The notes beneath the pieces are model-generated. The model worked only from the letters and a program-made list of their open reading frames with translations, did not search any database and was not told the DNA's origin. Source: JANLTP01 sp031363055 (GTDB taxonomy: Bacteria > Pseudomonadota > Gammaproteobacteria > Burkholderiales > Burkholderiaceae_E). Taken from it: 37,594 nucleotides of DNA. The stretch's first letter is position 1. Each line of letters starts with the position of its first letter. The position numbers and the translations under genes are program-made. Of the stretch, positions 1 to 8,633 are shown one piece after another. The stretch covers positions 1-37,594 of the forward strand of contig JANLTP010000250.1 in assembly GCA_031363055.1 (NCBI GenBank). Reading direction: 5' to 3'.

Positions 1-1
1 G

Positions 2-157
2 GGCCTGATGCTCGGCGGAAAATTCTCGTTGATGGATTATCTGATCTGGAACGAAATTCCCACGGTCGTCGGCAATCTGGTGGGCGGTCTGGCGTTCACC
101 GGCCTGACACTGTATTCCACCCACTTGAGGACGGCCGCCAAGCGTGTGCTCGTTTAG
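2..157 (+). CDS. Formate/nitrite transporter family protein, C-terminal end (partial)
   Basis: Only the last 51 codons lie in the window; the frame enters open at the left edge and ends at TAG 155-157. The visible part carries the block IPTVVGNLVGG, the conserved last Asn-Pro-type half-helix and GN-GG segment of FocA/NirC-type FNT pentameric channels, followed by a hydrophobic helix and a short basic tail (AAKRVLV). FNT proteins move formate, nitrite or similar small anions across the inner membrane. The next gene begins 8 bp later on the same strand, so the two are probably co-transcribed. A NirC-like nitrite role is an inference from the kinase-phosphatase neighbour, which is often found in nitrate/nitrite assimilation loci; the upstream genes are not visible. 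Confidence 0.8.
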   Translation, partial: GLMLGGKFSLMDYLIWNEIPTVVGNLVGGLAFTGLTLYSTHLRTAAKRVLV

Positions 158-165
158 GAGGGACG

Positions 166-1914
166 ATGTCGGGGTTGAGTGAACTGAGCATATCGATCGG
201 CCAGCATTCCGCTGCCGGTCGCAAGGAAATCAATCAGGATTTCTACGGCGTCTGCATCCCGAGGCAACCGCATCTGAGCTCGAAAGGGATCACGATGGCG
301 GTGGCCGATGGCATCAGCAGCAGCGACGTCAGTCAAATCGCTGCGCAGGCAGCGGTCACCACCTTCCTGGAGGATTACTTTTGCACCGCTGAGGCCTGGT
401 CGGTCACGAAATCGGTGCAACGCGTGCTGCATGCCACCAATGCATGGCTGCATTCGCAGACCTGTCAGAGCCAACATCGGTTCGATAAAGATCGGGGCTA
501 CGTCTGCACCTTGAGCGCGATGGTGTTGAAATCAACCACTGCACATATCTTTCATGTCGGCGACTCGCGAATCTATCGGCTGCGCGCTCAATCGCTGGAG
601 CAACTGACTCAGGACCATCGTATTTCGGTATCGCAAGAGACGAGCTACCTGAGTCGCGCGCTCGGTATGGGGCCGCAACTCGAGATCGACTATCAGGCAA
701 TTGCCATCGAGCTGGGCGATGTGTATTTCTTCGCAACCGACGGTGTTTACGAGCATGTCAACCCCCGCTTTGTCATCGAGACTGTCAAACAAAACGCCAG
801 CGATCTTGATCAAGCGGCGCGGCTCATTACCGAGGAAGCATTCAAGCAAGGCAGCCCCGATAATTTAACGGCGCAACTGGCTCGGGTGGACGAACTACCG
901 GACCACGATACACACGAAATTCATCAACAAGCACACTCGCTGCCGGTGCCGCCGGCGCTTGAGGCTCGCATGCTATTTGATGGTTACCGGATCATCCGGC
1001 AGTTGCAAGCGAGCAGTCGCAGCCACGTCTTTCTGGCAATCGATTCCGAAACTGATCGACCGGTCGTGCTGAAGACGCCGTCGGTTGAGCAACATGCCGA
1101 CCCAGTGTATCTCGAGCGATTCTTGATGGAAGAATGGATCGCGCGGCGAATCAACAGCCCCTACGTCCTAAAGCCCTGCCCGCAAACCCGACAGCGCAAT
1201 TTTCTCTATGTGGCCACTGAATATGTCGAAGGCCAGACGTTGGCGCAATGGATGATCGATCATCCGAAGCCCAGTGTTGAACTTGTGCGAAGCATTGTTG
1301 ATCAGATCGCCAAGGGCCTGCGGGCCTTTCATCGACTGGAAATGCTGCATCAAGATCTGAAGCCCGATAACGTCCTCATCGATAGAACCGGCACCGTGAA
1401 AATCATCGACTTTGGTTCGACGCGTGTCGCTGGCGTCCAGGAAAAGACCGGGGCAGGCGATACGCCCGGTCCGATGTTGGGCGCCGAGCAATACAGCGCG
1501 CCTGAATATTTTCTTGGGCATGCCGGCTCGCCACGCGCTGATCTGTTTTCGCTGGGCGTCATCATGTACCAGATGCTGAGCGCAAAACTGCCCTATGGCG
1601 CGCAGGTTCCGAAAGCAAAAACCTTACGCGAGCAACGCAAGCTACGGTATCGATCCTTGCTGATCGATCGTCCCGAGATTCCGGCGTGGATCGATGAAAC
1701 CATTCGCAAAGCGCTGGACCCTGATCCGGCCAAGCGCTACGCCGATCCGTCTGAGTTCACCTTCGATTTGCACCATCCGAACAAGGCGTTCCTGAACCTG
1801 GTCCGGACACCGCTGAACGAACGCAACCCTGCCGTGTTCTGGCAGGTAACCTCGTTTGTGCTGGCGCTGGTAGTGCTGATGTTGCTGAACAATGTGGTGA
1901 ACACCGTTCGCTAG
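166..1914 (+). CDS. Bifunctional PP2C-type phosphatase / Ser-Thr protein kinase, membrane anchored
   Basis: This 582-residue protein fuses two opposing signalling enzymes. Residues about 8-242 are a PP2C (PPM) phosphatase: QDFYG near 24-28, VADG 46-49, GDSRIYR 132-138, ATDG 190-193 and PDN 231-233 supply the metal-binding aspartates. Residues about 270-540 are a Hanks-type kinase with Lys303, HQDLKPDN from 395 (catalytic Asp397), DFG 415-417 and APE 445-447. The glycine-rich loop is degenerate (QASSRSHVFL). A single hydrophobic helix at about 557-577 would anchor the protein by its C-terminus with both enzymes cytoplasmic. The start ATG is preceded by a strong GGAGGG. The same architecture is known beside nitrate/nitrite assimilation genes, and the upstream FNT gene fits that. 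Its protein substrates are unknown. Confidence 0.93.
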   Translation: MSGLSELSISIGQHSAAGRKEINQDFYGVCIPRQPHLSSKGITMAVADGISSSDVSQIAAQAAVTTFLEDYFCTAEAWSVTKSVQRVLHATNAWLHSQTCQSQHRFDKDRGYVCTLSAMVLKSTTAHIFHVGDSRIYRLRAQSLEQLTQDHRISVSQETSYLSRALGMGPQLEIDYQAIAIELGDVYFFATDGVYEHVNPRFVIETVKQNASDLDQAARLITEEAFKQGSPDNLTAQLARVDELPDHDTHEIHQQAHSLPVPPALEARMLFDGYRIIRQLQASSRSHVFLAIDSETDRPVVLKTPSVEQHADPVYLERFLMEEWIARRINSPYVLKPCPQTRQRNFLYVATEYVEGQTLAQWMIDHPKPSVELVRSIVDQIAKGLRAFHRLEMLHQDLKPDNVLIDRTGTVKIIDFGSTRVAGVQEKTGAGDTPGPMLGAEQYSAPEYFLGHAGSPRADLFSLGVIMYQMLSAKLPYGAQVPKAKTLREQRKLRYRSLLIDRPEIPAWIDETIRKALDPDPAKRYADPSEFTFDLHHPNKAFLNLVRTPLNERNPAVFWQVTSFVLALVVLMLLNNVVNTVR

Positions 1915-1960
1915 CAAGCCTGGAGCGCGCCGCCAAGACTCGCATCCGACTATCGGGTCA

Positions 1961-3277
1961 TCAGGCGGCCTTGCGCTTGGCCGCATCGAAGAATTGTTCG
2001 TCCTCGGTTGAGCCCTTCAGCGCAGCAGTTGAAGCATCGCGCTCGATGGTCGTAGTGACCGCATCGAAGTAACCGGTACCGACTTCACGCTGATGTTTGA
2101 CGGCCGTGAAGCCACGCGAGGCGGCGGCGAACTCGGCTTCCTGCAACTCGACAAACGCCGTCATCTGGTTACGGGCGTACCCATAGGCCAGGTTGAACAT
2201 CGAGTAGTTCAGGCTGTGGAACCCGGCCAGTGTAATGAACTGGAATTTGTAACCCATGGCACCGAGCTCACGCTGGAATTTGGCGATGGTCGATTCATCA
2301 ATATTCTTTTTCCAGTTAAACGACGGCGAGCAGTTATACGACAGCATCTTGCCCGGGAACTGCTTATGAATGGCCTCGGCGAATTTCCGCGCAAATTCGA
2401 GATCCGGCGTACCGGTCTCGCACCAGATCAGATCAGCATACGGCGCATAAGCCAGGCCACGCGAGACAGCCTGATCGAAGCCGTTACGGGTACGGTAGAA
2501 GCCCTCAACGGTACGCTCGCCGGTCAGGAATTCGCGGTCGTTTTCGTCGACGTCGGAGGTGACCAGATCGGCCGCTTCGGCGTCGGTGCGGGCCAGCAAG
2601 ATGGTCGGCACGCCCATGACGTCGGCGGCCAGACGCGCAGCCGACAGTTTGGCGACGGCTTCGCGCGTCGGCACCAGAACCTTGCCGCCCATGTGACCGC
2701 ATTTTTTGGCCGAAGCTAACTGGTCTTCGAAGTGAACGCCGGCCGCGCCCGCTTCGATCATGGATTTCATCAACTCGAAGGCGTTCAAGACCCCGCCAAA
2801 ACCGGCTTCAGCGTCGGCCACGATCGGCGCGAAGTAATCGATATAACCCGGGTCACTCGGGTTCTTGCCTTCCATCCACTGAATCTGGTCGGCGCGGGTC
2901 AGCGTATTGTTGATGCGCTTTACTACCGCCGGTACTGAATTGGCGGGATACAACGACTGGTCCGGATACATTTCGCCCGACAAATTGGCGTCGCCGGCTA
3001 CTTGCCAGCCCGACAGATAAATCGCCTTCAGGCCGGCCTTGACTTGCTGCATGGCCTGGTTGCCGGTCAAGGCGCCCAGCGAATTGACAAACGGCTCGTC
3101 GTTGATCGAGCGCCAGAGCTTCTCCGCACCCCGTTTGGCCAAGGTATGTTCAACGCTCACCGAACCGCGCAGCTTGACTACATCTTCAGCGCCATAGCTG
3201 CGTTTGATACCGCGCCACCGTGGGCTTTCAGACCATTCTTTTTGTAGTTTCTGAGCTTCAAGTTCGCGTGATGACAT
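1961..3277 (-). CDS. aceA: Isocitrate lyase
   Basis: The 438-residue product is a full-length isocitrate lyase, which cleaves isocitrate to succinate and glyoxylate in the glyoxylate bypass and lets the cell grow on acetate or fatty acids. The signature KKCGHM at residues 191-196 contains the catalytic Cys193, and metal/substrate blocks such as DAEAGFGG (155-162) and HFEDQ (182-186) are present. I place the start at the ATG at 3277 (MSSRELEAQK), because GGAG lies 7-9 bases upstream and the 24 in-frame codons before it do not resemble the family. No malate synthase gene is adjacent. The roughly 275-bp upstream gap holds several dyad symmetries, so it is probably regulated individually. The stop lies 46 bp from the end of the convergent kinase gene. 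Confidence 0.96.
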   Translation of the reverse strand: MSSRELEAQKLQKEWSESPRWRGIKRSYGAEDVVKLRGSVSVEHTLAKRGAEKLWRSINDEPFVNSLGALTGNQAMQQVKAGLKAIYLSGWQVAGDANLSGEMYPDQSLYPANSVPAVVKRINNTLTRADQIQWMEGKNPSDPGYIDYFAPIVADAEAGFGGVLNAFELMKSMIEAGAAGVHFEDQLASAKKCGHMGGKVLVPTREAVAKLSAARLAADVMGVPTILLARTDAEAADLVTSDVDENDREFLTGERTVEGFYRTRNGFDQAVSRGLAYAPYADLIWCETGTPDLEFARKFAEAIHKQFPGKMLSYNCSPSFNWKKNIDESTIAKFQRELGAMGYKFQFITLAGFHSLNYSMFNLAYGYARNQMTAFVELQEAEFAAASRGFTAVKHQREVGTGYFDAVTTTIERDASTAALKGSTEDEQFFDAAKRKAA

Positions 3278-3420
3278 GCAGATCTCCGAGGTGAGGGAAA
3301 ATGGAATCTTTAGGTCCTCAAGCTTATCCTTCGGAATGCTGCGCAGCAACAGTGACTGTGAAATAATTCCTCTAGACTTTTCTTACATAAAAACAGGTAG
3401 TTAAGCCTATATTTCCGCAT

Positions 3421-3514
3421 TATGAAAAAATTCATACCACAATGAAAAATCCACTTGCGGCAGCGCACCCATAAGATTTCACCATGAGGAAAGAAAATTC
3501 CACCATATGGAATT
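3421..3514 (-). promoter_or_regulatory. Cluster of inverted repeats upstream of aceA (candidate operators)
   Basis: Three dyads sit in the only long gap upstream of aceA. They are TATGAA-AAAA-TTCATA at 3421-3436, TTCAT-N6-ATGAA at 3431-3446 sharing an arm with the first, and AATTCC-N7-GGAATT at 3496-3514. The region is clearly richer in A+T than its surroundings. Position 145-240 bp upstream of the start fits activator or repressor sites for a carbon-regulated gene. I cannot name the regulator, and no convincing -35/-10 pair was identified. Confidence 0.4.
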
Positions 3515-3553
3515 CAGGAGCCGGTCGGGGTCAAGAAACCGGGGGCACGCAGA

Positions 3554-4933
3554 TTACCCCGAAGGATCGCGATCCGGTTCCTCCTCAAGCAGACTAGCCG
3601 TGGATGATTCCGGCAGCGATTCGACTTTGCGCAGGCGCCGTTCAATGGTTCGACTCTTGCTCTCAGCATCGGAAATCGTGTTGGTCACACTTTCAAGTTG
3701 TTTGCGGGTCTTGGCCAGCATATCGCCAAACTTGCCGAACTCGGTCTTGACCGCGCCCAACAATTGCCAGACTTCGCTCGATCGCTTTTCGACCTGCAAG
3801 GTTCGAAAGCCCATCTGCAAGCTCGACAGGATGGCCGACAGCGTGGTCGGTCCGGCCACAACAATCCGAAACTCGCGCTGCAGATCGTCCAGCAGTCCCG
3901 GTCGGCGCGCCACTTCGGCATATAGACCTTCTGTGGGCAAGAACATGATGGCGAAATCGGTCGTGCCGGGCGGCGAAACATACTTGTTTCGAATACTTTT
4001 GCCTTCCTCGCGAATCCGCAGGCTCAGAGCCTTCAGCGCGGCTTCGGCGGCCATCGGATCAGCCTTTTCATGGGCCAGCAACAGCCGCTCGTAGTCTTCC
4101 CTCGGAAACTTCGCATCGACCGGCAACCAGACTGGCTGGTCGAGTTGATGGCCAGGCAGGCGAATCGCAAATTCGACCCGTTCGCCACTACCCGCCACGG
4201 TCTCGATGTTCACGCCATATTGTTCGGGAATCAAGACCTGCTCCAGCAAGGCGGCCAACTGCACCTCGCCCCAGGTTCCGCGCGTCTTGACATTGGTCAG
4301 TACGCGTTTCAAGTCACCGACGTCGGAGGCGAGCACCTGCATTTCGCCCAGCCCCCGGTGCACTTGCTCGAGTCGATCCGAGACCATCTTGAACGAAGCG
4401 CCGAGCCTTTGCTCGAGCGTGGCATGCAGTTTCTCGTCGACGGTGGCGCGCATCTGCTCCAGCTTTTGGGCATTGTCCTGTGACAATTCGCGCAGCTTTT
4501 GTTCGAGCGTCAAACGAATTTCGCCGAGCCGCAACTCGTTGGCCTGCGCCAGCTTTTGCAACTGCAACGCAAAGGAGTCGATCTGATTGTTTTGGACATT
4601 GGCAATGTTCGCCATCTGCTGCAAAAAGTTGTTCGAGAACCGGCTGATCGACACGGCCAACTCGTCGCGCTGCTCGCGCGCACGCAGACCGATCTGCTCC
4701 GACAGCGAATGATCGAGTTCACGCGTCGCATTGGCCTGTTCGCGGCTGAGCGCGGTCAGCGCTGCACCCGGATCGGCTGGCCGACGCAGGACTAGAATCA
4801 AAAGCAACACCGTCGCCACCGCCAGTAAGACCAGAACGGCCACCAGTAGGTATTCGGTCACCGCAAAATTTCCGACTACCGATAAGCTTCGAGGATTAGT
4901 TGTATTCACATTCAATCCCAATGCCTGGTTCAA
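3554..4933 (-). CDS. rmuC: DNA recombination protein RmuC
   Basis: RmuC-family protein, a predicted nuclease-fold protein linked genetically to limiting inversions and rearrangements between repeats. In the longest frame (459 residues) a membrane helix at about 26-49 is followed by a long coiled coil (about 60-200) rich in Glu, Gln and Leu. The conserved RmuC core then has TRGTWGEVQL (218-227), ERVEFAIRLPG (251-261) and PVDAKFP (271-277). The start is unsure. The longest frame begins with TTG at 4933; GTG at 4909 or GTG at 4861 would also work. The last puts the membrane helix right at the N-terminus and leaves a real gap to the divergent gene at 4942. It lies upstream of aceA on the same strand, with about 275 bp between them. 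Confidence 0.9.
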   Translation of the reverse strand: MNQALGLNVNTTNPRSLSVVGNFAVTEYLLVAVLVLLAVATVLLLILVLRRPADPGAALTALSREQANATRELDHSLSEQIGLRAREQRDELAVSISRFSNNFLQQMANIANVQNNQIDSFALQLQKLAQANELRLGEIRLTLEQKLRELSQDNAQKLEQMRATVDEKLHATLEQRLGASFKMVSDRLEQVHRGLGEMQVLASDVGDLKRVLTNVKTRGTWGEVQLAALLEQVLIPEQYGVNIETVAGSGERVEFAIRLPGHQLDQPVWLPVDAKFPREDYERLLLAHEKADPMAAEAALKALSLRIREEGKSIRNKYVSPPGTTDFAIMFLPTEGLYAEVARRPGLLDDLQREFRIVVAGPTTLSAILSSLQMGFRTLQVEKRSSEVWQLLGAVKTEFGKFGDMLAKTRKQLESVTNTISDAESKSRTIERRLRKVESLPESSTASLLEEEPDRDPSG

Positions 4934-4941
4934 GTGTACCC

Positions 4942-5271
4942 ATGACTACTGCCAGCACATTACTGATTTCACTGGCCTTTACCGCGCTGCTGAGCTTTAC
5001 CTCAATGCTCAAGGCCGAAATGTACAAATGCAGCGACGCTGGCGGCAAAACCGTCTACGCCGACAAGCCGTGCAACGGCAATCCGAACGCCAAGCCTTGG
5101 AAGCCCAAGGAACCCTTGAATGTGGTCAGCAGCGAATCGCTGACCGGCGCACGGAAAACAGAGACTGCCGACAAACGTCCCGGTTGGCTCAAGCCGATCG
5201 ATCCGATCGGCGATTGCAAGCGCAAGGGCGGCACGATCGATCCGGAGTTTCGTGCCTGCATGCTGCCGTAA
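4942..5271 (+). CDS. Small secreted DUF4124-type protein
   Basis: The 109-residue product has a signal peptide (about residues 1-25, hydrophobic core then MLKA|EMYKC). The mature protein starts with the DUF4124 pattern YKCSDAGGKTVYADKPC, seen in many small periplasmic proteobacterial proteins of unknown function. A Cys pair near the C-terminus (DCKRKGG and RACML) may form a disulfide with the N-terminal ones. The start at 4942 is preferred because it gives a clean signal peptide; an in-frame ATG at 4921 is the alternative, and neither has a strong ribosome site. The gene is divergent from rmuC and convergent with the permease gene. Its stop codon lies inside a duplicated 18-bp element. Confidence 0.75.
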   Translation: MTTASTLLISLAFTALLSFTSMLKAEMYKCSDAGGKTVYADKPCNGNPNAKPWKPKEPLNVVSSESLTGARKTETADKRPGWLKPIDPIGDCKRKGGTIDPEFRACMLP

Positions 5272-5296
5272 GGCTGCGTGTTGCCGTAACGCTGTG
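5261..5296. repeat. 18-bp tandem duplication over the DUF4124 stop codon
   Basis: The units at 5261-5278 and 5279-5296 match at 14 of 18 positions (TGyTGCCGTAAsGCTGyG pattern). The first unit carries the TAA that ends the gene, so the duplication lies at the extreme 3' end and leaves the protein unchanged. Confidence 0.7.
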
Positions 5297-5310
5297 TCGA
5301 CAACGTACTC

Positions 5311-7836
5311 TCAGGCGACGCTTCGCAAGGTCTGGATCGGCGGTGTGCTCAGTACTTTGCGCAGACCCAGCCCACCGGCGACCATAGCCGCCAGCGCACC
5401 GAGCGACAGACCCGCCAACAGCCCCAGCCATTGCGGATCATATTCAAACTGAAACACCTGTCGCGCCAGCACCAGGCCGACCAGCAAAGCGGCGCCGGCC
5501 GCGAGAAAGCCCGCCAGGCCACCGGCAATACCGAGCTCGAGCATTTGTGCCCACAACAATTGCCGTCGGGTCGCTCCCATCGCGCGCATCAGACCGGCCT
5601 CTCGCGTGCGTTCTTCGCGTGATGAGGTCAGTGCCGCATACAACACCACCAGCCCGGCAATCAAGGTCAGCACAAACAGAACCTGCACCGCCCGTATGAC
5701 CTGCTCGAGCATCGTCTGCACCTGCCGAACAATGCTGCCGGTATCAAAAATAGTCAGGTTCGAAAAGCGCTGTACCAATGCGGTATCGACCGGCTTGCCA
5801 CTGGCCGTGTTGCCTTGATGAAAGGCGGTGATCCAGGTTTGTGGTCGCCGCTCGAGCGCAGCCGGCGACAGAAACATGTAGAAGTTGACCTTCATCGAAT
5901 CCCAGGCGAGCTTGCGCACGCCGGTGATTTTGGCAAGCACGATTTCACCAGCAATATCGAAGCCCAGGTCATCGCCCAATTGCAATTTGAGGATTTGCAT
6001 GATGCCCTCTTCCACCGAGACTTCCGGTTTGCTGGCATCGAGCCAGCGACCGGCGACCGTCTTGTTATGGCCCGGCTGTACGGTGCCATAGGACAAGTTG
6101 AACTCGCGCTCGATGAGGCGCTGCGCGCGCTCGTCGCTAAATCCTTCAGGGCCGATATCCTTGCCATTGACCGACACCAGGCGGCCACGAATCATCGGAT
6201 ACAGATCCGGTGACTTGACGCCACTCTGCTCGAGTATCCGGCTCACCTCGGCACGTTGGTCCGGTTGAATATTGATGACAAACCGGTTCGGGGCATCCGG
6301 CGGCGAGGCCTTGCGCCAACTGTCCAGCAAATCGTTGCGGGTCACGGTCAGCAACATCAACGCCATCAAGCCAACCGCCAATGCGACAGTTTGAACCACC
6401 GTCACGCCGCGCCGCGTGGTCCAGGTCGCCAGCGCAATACGCAAGGCCGGCGCCGCGCCGATTTTGGCCAACAAGCGGCGTGCCGGCGACAGCAAACGGA
6501 CAACACCCCAGGCGGCGGCCGCAAACACAAGACCGCCGGCGAGGAATCCGAGCAAGGCGATCGCCGCCAGTTTGGGATCACCCGCGAACCAGAACATCAA
6601 GCCCGAAAACGCGCCGGCCGCGAGCACCGGTGCAATCCAGGACTGCGCGGCAGGCACGCCGATATCACGCCGAAGCACTCGCAACGGCGCGACGTTGGCG
6701 ATACGCAGAAACGGCCAGGCGCCGAACCCCAGCAGCAATACCAGGCCGGCCGCGATCGACTGCACAATCGGCAATCCACTGGTCGGCGGCAGCGTCATTT
6801 GCATGAAACTGGCGATCGCGTTGACCAAAACAAAGTGCAGGGACCAGCCGATCAACGCGCCCACCGCACCGGCGGCCAGCCCGATCACCAGCAGCTCGAG
6901 CAGCAGTGCCGACTGCAAGACCGACTGCTGCAAGCCCATGGTCTTCATGACCGCACAACCATCGAGGTGCCGCAGCGCGAACTGGCGCGCCGCCAGCGCA
7001 ATGGCGACCGCAGAAATCAGCGCCGTCAACAGCGACACCAGCGCAAGGAATTTCTCGGCACGATCGAGCGTCGAGCGCAACTCGGGCCGACCGTTCTCCA
7101 ACGATTCAATGCGCTGGCCGCGTTTGAGCTTGACCTGCAGCTCGAAGCGTTTGACGATCGCCGCCTCGCCCGCCAACAGCAATCGGTAGGTTACCCGGCT
7201 GGCCGGCTGGATGAGTTTGGTCGACTCCAGATCGTCGATAGCAATCATCAGGCGCGGCGCAAAGTTCACAAAGTTTGTGCCGCGATCCGGCTCATAAGTC
7301 AGCACGTCACTGACCTTCAGTTGCAACTCACCGAGCTCGACCGTACCGCCGGCAGCCAGGCCCAGGGATTGAAACAATTGCGGATCGCCCCAGGCTTGGC
7401 CAGGCTTGGGCGCGACACTCACGGCGCGCTCTGCGCCCGCCGGCTTTGAAGCGTTGTCGGCCAATCGCAACTGGCCACGCAAGGGGTAATTGGCGCTCAC
7501 GGCCTTGATCGATGCCAACTGGGTTTTGCCATCGATGGCGACCATGCTCGGGAACGCGACGGTCTGTGCAATCATCAGTTTTGCCTCGCGCGCGGCATCA
7601 AGCAACTCCGCCGATATCGGCGCATCGGACGACACCACGAGATCAGCGCCCAACAGTTGGCGCGCCTGTTGCGAGAGGGCTTGCGATAGTCGATCGACAA
7701 AAAAACCAACGCTTGAGATCGCGGCCACCGCAACCAGTAACGCCGCAAACAACAGTCGCAATTCACCGCCGCGCCAGTCGCGCTTGAACAGAACCCAGGC
7801 GAGACTGAACGAGGATATCGAACCGCTGTGCTTCAT
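5311..7836 (-). CDS. ABC transporter permease of the FtsX/YbbP type
   Basis: The 841-residue integral membrane protein has the large-permease layout. An N-terminal helix (about 26-46) and a MacB-like periplasmic domain are followed by a central block of helices (about 265-500), a second periplasmic domain and a C-terminal FtsX core of four helices. Conserved text such as EERTREAGLMRAMGATRRQL appears near residue 740. Family members (YbbP and relatives) work with an ABC ATPase in lipid or lipoprotein export or in enzyme activation at the membrane. No ATPase gene (YbbA/LolD type) is next to it here, which is unusual. The start ATG has GGGAAAGAG just upstream and lies 12 bp after the DUF2848 stop, so it is the last gene of a three-gene operon. 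Confidence 0.88.
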   Translation of the reverse strand: MKHSGSISSFSLAWVLFKRDWRGGELRLLFAALLVAVAAISSVGFFVDRLSQALSQQARQLLGADLVVSSDAPISAELLDAAREAKLMIAQTVAFPSMVAIDGKTQLASIKAVSANYPLRGQLRLADNASKPAGAERAVSVAPKPGQAWGDPQLFQSLGLAAGGTVELGELQLKVSDVLTYEPDRGTNFVNFAPRLMIAIDDLESTKLIQPASRVTYRLLLAGEAAIVKRFELQVKLKRGQRIESLENGRPELRSTLDRAEKFLALVSLLTALISAVAIALAARQFALRHLDGCAVMKTMGLQQSVLQSALLLELLVIGLAAGAVGALIGWSLHFVLVNAIASFMQMTLPPTSGLPIVQSIAAGLVLLLGFGAWPFLRIANVAPLRVLRRDIGVPAAQSWIAPVLAAGAFSGLMFWFAGDPKLAAIALLGFLAGGLVFAAAAWGVVRLLSPARRLLAKIGAAPALRIALATWTTRRGVTVVQTVALAVGLMALMLLTVTRNDLLDSWRKASPPDAPNRFVINIQPDQRAEVSRILEQSGVKSPDLYPMIRGRLVSVNGKDIGPEGFSDERAQRLIEREFNLSYGTVQPGHNKTVAGRWLDASKPEVSVEEGIMQILKLQLGDDLGFDIAGEIVLAKITGVRKLAWDSMKVNFYMFLSPAALERRPQTWITAFHQGNTASGKPVDTALVQRFSNLTIFDTGSIVRQVQTMLEQVIRAVQVLFVLTLIAGLVVLYAALTSSREERTREAGLMRAMGATRRQLLWAQMLELGIAGGLAGFLAAGAALLVGLVLARQVFQFEYDPQWLGLLAGLSLGALAAMVAGGLGLRKVLSTPPIQTLRSVA

Positions 7837-7848
7837 GTTGCTCTTTCC

Positions 7849-8625
7849 CTATCTGACAACAGGCAGTACCTCGATTCGATATCGATGGCTGATGCGCCGA
7901 TCGAGCACCGGATCGAAGAGCTCCATGTGGAATTGCGAAGTCGGACGCACACCCCCCAAGGCTGCGAGGGTGCCACAGAACATGACGGTGCCATCGGGCA
8001 ATCGGTTCATGCTGTCAGCCGGTTTCTGATTGGCCGATATCTGATTGGCCGGTTTCTCAATAGCTGGTTTCCCATTGACCGGACTTTGATTGACCGAATT
8101 TTGATAAAGCGTCATCAAATCATGCAGCGGCCGGATCGCCGCCAACGGGCCTTCCTGATAAAGCACCCGTTCATGGTTTTCGTCAATCCAGGAGCGTAGC
8201 TCAATCGCGTCGAGATGATCGGCAATCTCGTCATAACTCCAGGCTTGATCGGCCACCACCTTGGCGCACGCCTGTTTGGAGATGGCCACCGAAAAGGTCT
8301 CGGTCTGCCGATCGGTGTGGTCGGAACCGACGGTTAGCCAAAGCCGGTTGTTCATCGCTACCAGCACAGGTTCAACTTCGCCGGAGGTTTGATCGCCGAC
8401 CACCTGAATCCCATGCGCCTGGGTCAGGTTCGGCACCGCCACCTGATAAAACAACGGCACGGTTGAGGGCCGTGATACGCCCAAGGCGGCCAATTCTTCA
8501 ATATGGTGCTCGATCGCCGACCAATCGCGGCCAGTCCAGCCTGCGATCACCAGCGATTGCGGAAAAGTCTCGAAATTGAATACCCGAACTTTACCCAACA
8601 GCAGAAACCTCAACAGGTGATTCAT
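7849..8625 (-). CDS. DUF2848 family protein with a pentapeptide-repeat insertion
   Basis: The 258-residue protein matches the DUF2848 pattern as I remember it: AGWTGRD (28-34), HIEELAALGV (41-50), SGEVEPVLV (81-89), GSDHTDRQTE (100-109), SKQACAK (116-122) and YQEGPLA (156-162). No reaction is established for the family to my knowledge, but it often sits with catabolic hydrolases and transporters. Between residues about 173 and 202 the sequence is interrupted by a repetitive stretch of Asn, Gln, Lys, Pro and Ala that comes from a 15-bp tandem repeat and is unlikely to be in most homologues. An AGGGA lies 6 bases before the ATG. It begins 8 bp after the TRAP-like receptor gene and ends 12 bp before the permease gene. 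Confidence 0.8.
   Translation of the reverse strand: MNHLLRFLLLGKVRVFNFETFPQSLVIAGWTGRDWSAIEHHIEELAALGVSRPSTVPLFYQVAVPNLTQAHGIQVVGDQTSGEVEPVLVAMNNRLWLTVGSDHTDRQTETFSVAISKQACAKVVADQAWSYDEIADHLDAIELRSWIDENHERVLYQEGPLAAIRPLHDLMTLYQNSVNQSPVNGKPAIEKPANQISANQKPADSMNRLPDGTVMFCGTLAALGGVRPTSQFHMELFDPVLDRRISHRYRIEVLPVVR
8021..8110. repeat. Six-unit 15-bp minisatellite inside the DUF2848 gene
   Basis: Six consecutive 15-bp units start at 8021, 8036, 8051, 8066, 8081 and 8096. Consensus on the plus strand is GGTTTCTGATTGGCC, with the last unit most diverged. Because 15 is a multiple of 3 the frame stays open, and on the coding strand each unit adds five residues (patterns like KPANQ, ISANQ, KPADS). Confidence 0.88.
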
Positions 8626-8633
8626 ATCATTCC

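Noticed and set aside
2093..2719. A 208-codon plus-strand frame inside aceA
   Set aside because: It is antisense to a clear, full-length isocitrate lyase and has no protein features.
6256..7449. A long plus-strand frame opposite the permease gene
   Set aside because: Its product is dominated by Arg, Gln and His and has no domain; it is the mirror of codon bias in the permease gene.
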